The translations under genes and the position numbers were made by a program. DNA of 16,974 nucleotides from JBQTKD01 sp052389435 (lineage in GTDB: Bacteria; Actinomycetota; Actinomycetes; Sporichthyales; Sporichthyaceae), in the NCBI GenBank assembly GCA_052389435.1, contig JBQTIB010000105.1:1-16974 (forward strand), written 5' to 3'. This document shows positions 13,682 through 16,974 of the stretch, one piece after another. The stretch's first letter is position 1. Each line of letters opens with the position of its first letter. A model generated the notes under the pieces. That model worked only from the letters and a program-made list of their open reading frames with translations. It had not been told where the DNA came from and ran no database searches.

Positions 13682-14848
13682 ATGGCCGGCAACAAGGACT
13701 TCGACCTGTACGAGCTGCCCCAGGACTACAAGGACCTGCGCAAGGCGATCCGCGCGATCGCCGAGGAGCAGATCGCGCCGCACGCGCACGACGTCGACGA
13801 GCACGCGCGCTTCCCCAAGGAGGCGCTCGACGCACTGCGCGCCGCGGGCTTCGACGCACCCCACGTCCCGGAGGAGTACGGCGGCCAGGGCGCCGACGCG
13901 CTCGCCACGGTGATCGTCGTCGAGGAGATCGCGCGCGTCTGCATGAGCTCGTCGCTGATTCCAGGCGTCAACAAGCTCGGCTCGATGCCGCTGATGCTCG
14001 CGGGATCCGACGAGCTCAACCGCAAGTACCTCGGCGCGCTCGCCCGCGGCGAGGGGATGTTCTCCTACTGCCTGTCCGAACCCGAGGCGGGTTCGGACGC
14101 GGGCGGCATGAAGACCAAGGCGGTGCCCGACGGCGACGACTGGATCCTCAACGGCTCCAAGTGCTGGATCACCAATGCCGGCGAGTCGCAGTGGTACACG
14201 GTCTTCGCGGTGACCGACCAGGAGAAGCGCACCCGCGGCGGCATCAGCGCGTTCGTCGTCGACAAGAACGACGAGGGCGTCTCCTTCGGCGCTCCCGAGC
14301 GCAAGCTCGGCATCAAGGGCTCCCCGACCCGCACCGTGTCCTTCGACGACGTCCGCCTTCCCGGGGACCGGATGATCGGCGGCGTCGGCACCGGCTTCAC
14401 CACCGCGATGCGCGTCCTGGACCACACCCGCATCACGATCGGCGCGCAGGCGATCGGCGTCGCGCAGGGCGCACTCGACTTCGCCATCGGGTACATGAAG
14501 GAGCGCAAGCAGTTCGGCAAGGCCATCGCCGACTTCCAGGGCCTGCAGTTCATGGTCGCGGACATGGCCATGCAGCTCGAGGCCGCGCGCCAGCTCGTCT
14601 ACGTCGCCGCCGGCAAGTCCGAGCGCGAGGACTCCGACCTCACCTACTTCGGCGCCGCGGCCAAGGCCTTCGCCTCCGACGTCGCCATGAAGGTCACCAC
14701 CGACGCCGTCCAGCTCCTCGGCGGGTACGGCTACGTGAAGGATTACCCGGTCGAGCGCATGATGCGCGACGCCAAGATCACCCAGATCTACGAGGGCACC
14801 AACCAGATCCAGCGGCTGGTGATCTCCCGCTGCCTGTTCAAGGGCTAG
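13682..14848 (+). CDS. fadE25: acyl-CoA dehydrogenase (FadE25-like)
   Basis: This is a 388-residue FAD enzyme that oxidises acyl-CoA to trans-2-enoyl-CoA, passing electrons to electron-transfer flavoprotein. The sequence follows mycobacterial FadE25 over its whole length: SFDL-like start (DFDLYELP), APHAHDVDEHARFP, VPEEYGGQGAD, SYCLSEPEAGSD (128-139, flavin/substrate region), CWITNAG, GIKGSPT, RKQFGKAI, and the C-terminal YEGTNQIQR with catalytic Glu E371 placed as in short/medium-chain enzymes. The ATG at 13682 has GGGGAG six bases upstream. The dyad just upstream suggests its own promoter under repressor control. With icmF and the 3-hydroxybutyryl-CoA dehydrogenase it suggests C4 acyl-CoA oxidation; actual chain length is not shown by sequence. 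Confidence 0.95.
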   Translation: MAGNKDFDLYELPQDYKDLRKAIRAIAEEQIAPHAHDVDEHARFPKEALDALRAAGFDAPHVPEEYGGQGADALATVIVVEEIARVCMSSSLIPGVNKLGSMPLMLAGSDELNRKYLGALARGEGMFSYCLSEPEAGSDAGGMKTKAVPDGDDWILNGSKCWITNAGESQWYTVFAVTDQEKRTRGGISAFVVDKNDEGVSFGAPERKLGIKGSPTRTVSFDDVRLPGDRMIGGVGTGFTTAMRVLDHTRITIGAQAIGVAQGALDFAIGYMKERKQFGKAIADFQGLQFMVADMAMQLEAARQLVYVAAGKSEREDSDLTYFGAAAKAFASDVAMKVTTDAVQLLGGYGYVKDYPVERMMRDAKITQIYEGTNQIQRLVISRCLFKG

Positions 14849-14854
14849 CCGTCC

Positions 14855-14889
14855 GATGACTGTGGGGGTTGTCATCCCCCACAGTCATC
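14855..14889. terminator. perfect 14-bp stem-loop after fadE25
   Basis: GATGACTGTGGGGG (14855-14868) pairs exactly with CCCCCACAGTCATC (14876-14889) around a 7-base loop, starting seven bases after the fadE25 stop. This is a very stable hairpin without a T-tract and the likely end of the acyl-CoA block transcript. Confidence 0.8.
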
Positions 14890-14899
14890 TCCGCACCAG

Positions 14900-14930
14900 A
14901 GGGGCTTTCGGGATTTTCCGAGAGCCCTTT
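14900..14930 (+). terminator. second terminator hairpin with short T-tract
   Basis: AGGGGCTTTCGG (14900-14911) pairs with CCGAGAGCCCTT (14918-14929), with two G-T wobbles, around GATTTT, and ends in TTT. It follows the first hairpin by ten bases, so the block has a tandem, fail-safe terminator. Confidence 0.65.
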
Positions 14931-15193
14931 GCGTTCTCCGCCCATTCCCAGACAGTCCTGCACTGAGCGATCGGGCGATCACCGCCCAAGATTCCCGGTT
15001 CCCCCTTTATGCGGCCTATGTGATTCAGGCCTTTTGGGCGCAACGTCCCGGATATTCCTTTGGTCTTCTTTGACCTTTACGTGGCAATCGCCTGTTTCCA
15101 TGGTGGGTATCCCCGAGGCGATTCGGTTTGCCATGCCCGCTCGGTGTCGGGGCGGACTGGTCCCGATGCAGGCCACAGAAGCGGAGCGTTGCC
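14931..15193 (+). promoter_or_regulatory. gene-free leader/promoter stretch with possible RNA structure
   Basis: No credible gene is seen here. The stretch is less GC-rich than its surroundings. A weak stem GGCCT-N9-AGGCC followed by TTTT is at 15013-15035. TTGACC at 15070-15075 could be a -35 but lacks a good -10. A longer stem can form from TGGC+AATCGCCT (15082-15093) with AGGCGATT (15116-15123) and GCCA (15130-15133), leaving a 6-base bulge and a 22-base loop. A small stem TCGGG-N10-CCCGA (15147-15166) follows. I do not recognise a known riboswitch class. Confidence 0.35.
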
Positions 15194-16048
15194 TTGCCCA
15201 CCTCCTCCGGCGCACAGCCCGGACCTCCGCCTCCGGCGGTGAACCGAGATCGCCTCCGCCGGTTCGCGTTCCTGATGCTCGCGCCGTCCCTCGGCAGGAG
15301 GCGCCGAGCCACCCTGGCCCAAACTGCCGTCGACGCTGCCTTCGTCGCCGCCGCGGAGCCGAACGTCGTCCGCACCGCGGTGATCGTCGAGGTTCTGCGT
15401 GCCAGCGGCGGGCGCACCGGACTTCCCCGCCTCGTCCGCGTACCCCGCCCCTCCCACCAGGTGGGCCACCCCATCGGCGAGACCGAGCACCACCTCGGCG
15501 CCCTCATTCCCGCCGCCCGCGCGGCGTATCTGCTCACCCACCTCGAAGGGGTGTCCGCCGAGGAGACCCGCTCGATCCTCCGGGCCGCCGGCGTCTCGGA
15601 CCCGGAGACGGCGCTTTCGCTCGCGTTGAAGTGTCCGCTCGAGCCCAGCGTGCTGGCCTCCGTAGACCCGCCCGGTCCCCGCAAGATCGCGCCGCGTCTC
15701 GTCGCGGCCGGCGTGGGGATCGTGGTGCTCGGGGTAGCGGCCCCGGTGATCGCGGTGACCACCGGCGGAGGAGACGACAGCCCCGCCGAACCTGCGAGCA
15801 ACTCAACTCCGGTCGTGCCCGAGCCTGCGGCGCCCGCCGTCGCTCCGGCCACAGCCACCTCCGCCCAAACGGCCCAGAAACTCGCCGTCCTGCTCGGCCG
15901 CCTCGAGCAGCGCCTCGCAGACCACGAGGGCAGCAAGACCGACAAGAAGCGCCTCAAGCAGTTGCGCGACGCAATGGCCGCCCAACTCGATCAACTCAAC
16001 AAGGCCGCCACCAGCCAGGCGCCTGCCACCGGGGGAACGAAGAAGTAG
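15194..16048 (+). CDS. single-pass membrane protein with degenerate sigma-factor-like cytoplasmic domain and exported coiled coil
   Basis: This is a 284-residue protein. The TTG at 15194 is chosen because GGAG (15183-15186) lies seven bases upstream; the upstream extension is not protein-like. Residues 17-150 look like a worn-down ECF sigma layout: RDRLRRFAFLMLAPSLGRRRR (18-38, region-2-like), then ALIPAARAAYLLTHLEGVSAEE (103-124) and a helix-turn-helix-like remainder to about 146, as in sigma region 4. Residues 165-189 form one transmembrane helix after positive charges (GPRK), so the N-terminus is inside. Outside lie a Ser/Pro/Ala linker (193-222) and a coiled coil (about 224-272, QKLAVLLGRLEQRLADHE...). 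Related uncharacterised actinobacterial proteins share the N-terminal pattern. Promoter recognition is doubtful; a membrane-tied regulator is inferred. The next gene starts 14 bases later, so the two form an operon. Confidence 0.7.
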   Translation: MPTSSGAQPGPPPPAVNRDRLRRFAFLMLAPSLGRRRRATLAQTAVDAAFVAAAEPNVVRTAVIVEVLRASGGRTGLPRLVRVPRPSHQVGHPIGETEHHLGALIPAARAAYLLTHLEGVSAEETRSILRAAGVSDPETALSLALKCPLEPSVLASVDPPGPRKIAPRLVAAGVGIVVLGVAAPVIAVTTGGGDDSPAEPASNSTPVVPEPAAPAVAPATATSAQTAQKLAVLLGRLEQRLADHEGSKTDKKRLKQLRDAMAAQLDQLNKAATSQAPATGGTKK

Positions 16049-16062
16049 AGAGGCAGCGTCCG

Positions 16063-16974
16063 ATGCACGGGATCGTTTGGGAACGGCGGCACGCCGCCGC
16101 GCTTCCGCTGGCCTTCAGCGTGGCTGTGCTCCTAGCCGCCTGCGGCTCCGACGGCCCCTCTGCCGTCGCCCAGCAACCCGCCGGCGCGCCCGCGGCGCCG
16201 AGCGCGGAAGTGACGGCCCAACAGGAAACGACCGCGAAGCTCATCGAGGCGGTCGCCGCGTACCTGGATGCGCAGACCAAGACCTCGAAGGACCCCGAGC
16301 TCGACGACCTGAGCAGCAAGGCGCTGAAGAAGGCGCTGTCCGAAGCGGACAGCCGAATCGCCGAAGCCAAAAGGGCGAATCCCGCCAAGCCCGGCACGGG
16401 CGTTCAGGCGCTGCCCTCGGCCGAGGCCGTCGTCCCCGAGAAGGCGCCCGAGCGGCGGCCAGCGGCGGCGCAGGAACAGAACCAGGCGCGCTACGACCGC
16501 CTGAACGGCGCGACCGACGTCGGCGTCACGCGCAACTCCATCAAGCTCGGCTCGATCAGCATGCACGGCATGGCGCTGGCGAACTTCGTGGTCGAACCGG
16601 TCGTGCAGGGCACGTTGGCAACGCTCACGGCAGTCAACGAACGCGGCGGCGTCCTCGGCCGACGGCTGTCGGTCGTCGACTGCGACGACGGTCCCGGCGA
16701 GGTCTCCCGCGCCAAGGCGTGCCTGAAAAAGCTCGTAGTGCAGGACAAGATCTTCTCGCTGATCAGTTCGATCGACTGGGCCACCGCGTCGCTGCACGAC
16801 GATCTGCGAATCAACAAGCTGCCCTACGTCGGGTCCTGGGCCTACAGCCAGACCGAGTGGCAGGACCCGTACATGTTCCCCACCCACATGTCGATGATCC
16901 ACGAGGCCATGGCCGGCGCGAACTGGGTCCGCGACGTGATCAAGCCCAAGACCTACGGGCTGCTGTGCCTGACC
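16063..16974 (+). CDS. lipoprotein, branched-chain amino-acid-type ABC substrate-binding protein (partial, runs off right edge)
   Basis: The first 304 residues are present, with no stop up to the window end. The ATG at 16063 has AGAGG nine bases upstream. Residues 1-27 form a lipoprotein signal with lipobox LAAC (C27), so the protein is anchored on the outer face of the membrane. A long hydrophilic, helical extension (28-151) follows, with coiled-coil-like stretches around 55-105 and Ala/Pro/Glu-rich linkers. From about 152 the periplasmic-binding fold of the Leu/Ile/Val-type family begins: VGVTRNSIKLGSIS, then NERGGVLGRRLSVVDCDDG, AKACLKKLVVQDKIFSLIS and LPYVGSWA, ending in GLLCLT at the edge. 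The ligand is unknown. No permease or ATPase gene is in the window. The extension and the tight pairing with the sigma-like membrane gene suggest sensing rather than, or besides, transport. Confidence 0.85.
   Translation, partial: MHGIVWERRHAAALPLAFSVAVLLAACGSDGPSAVAQQPAGAPAAPSAEVTAQQETTAKLIEAVAAYLDAQTKTSKDPELDDLSSKALKKALSEADSRIAEAKRANPAKPGTGVQALPSAEAVVPEKAPERRPAAAQEQNQARYDRLNGATDVGVTRNSIKLGSISMHGMALANFVVEPVVQGTLATLTAVNERGGVLGRRLSVVDCDDGPGEVSRAKACLKKLVVQDKIFSLISSIDWATASLHDDLRINKLPYVGSWAYSQTEWQDPYMFPTHMSMIHEAMAGANWVRDVIKPKTYGLLCLT

Noticed and set aside
15060..15190. A c-di-AMP, c-di-GMP or cobalamin riboswitch in the leader
   Set aside because: Stems are present but I could not find the conserved core bases of any of these classes, so no class is assigned.
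15025..15957. 310-residue minus-strand frame over the sigma-like membrane gene
   Set aside because: Composition of Ser/Arg/Ala without motifs; the plus frame has a transmembrane helix, a coiled coil and a proper ribosome binding site.

Overview
The window is high-GC DNA with an almost fully GC-saturated third codon position and short intergenic gaps. It carries gene families typical of Actinomycetota: an NDMA-dependent alcohol dehydrogenase, a FadE25-like acyl-CoA dehydrogenase, a FadB2-like 3-hydroxybutyryl-CoA dehydrogenase, fused isobutyryl-CoA mutase (IcmF), mycobacterial-type LexA boxes, and a leaderless gene with a TAnnnT -10 box. I read it as a free-living actinobacterial chromosome and cannot name the genus. 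I see no rRNA, tRNA, insertion sequence, CRISPR array or phage gene.

Left part (1-2736). A truncated reading frame runs off the left edge on the minus strand. A 90-residue secreted proline/leucine repeat protein (295-567) follows. It converges, across a strong hairpin, on a 599-residue flavin monooxygenase with an N-terminal NTF2-like domain (732-2531, minus).

DNA-damage module (2700-3864). alkB (2737-3450) is predicted to be leaderless. Its promoter carries an 11/12 match to the actinobacterial LexA box. A second 11/12 LexA box lies just behind alkB, in front of a 97-residue coiled-coil protein of unknown function (3571-3864). This pair of predicted SOS targets is the most notable regulatory find.

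Middle (3893-8640). A two-gene minus-strand unit encodes a DUF4406-like protein (5049-5402) and the NDMA-dependent alcohol dehydrogenase (3893-5035). A 200-bp divergent region rich in short inverted and direct repeats separates it from a 1009-residue secreted protein with a propeller-like body and two C-terminal Ig-like domains (5611-8640).

Short-chain acyl-CoA block (8762-14848). A MarR regulator overlaps icmF by four bases (ATGA); fadB2-like and fadE25-like genes follow. IcmF interconverts isobutyryl-CoA and butyryl-CoA, and the next two enzymes act on acyl-CoA and 3-hydroxyacyl-CoA, so the block looks like branched/straight C4 acyl-CoA catabolism. Hairpins and a perfect TetR-type dyad suggest three separate transcription units rather than one operon. 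Two hairpins close the block.

Right part (14849-16974). A 345-bp stretch without a gene holds two terminator-like hairpins, then a possibly structured leader. It is followed by a tight gene pair: a membrane protein with a degenerate sigma-factor-like cytoplasmic part, one transmembrane helix and an exported coiled coil, and a lipoprotein of the branched-chain amino-acid substrate-binding family with an unusual 125-residue helical N-terminal extension. The second gene runs off the right edge. The pair may form an uncharacterised envelope-sensing unit.
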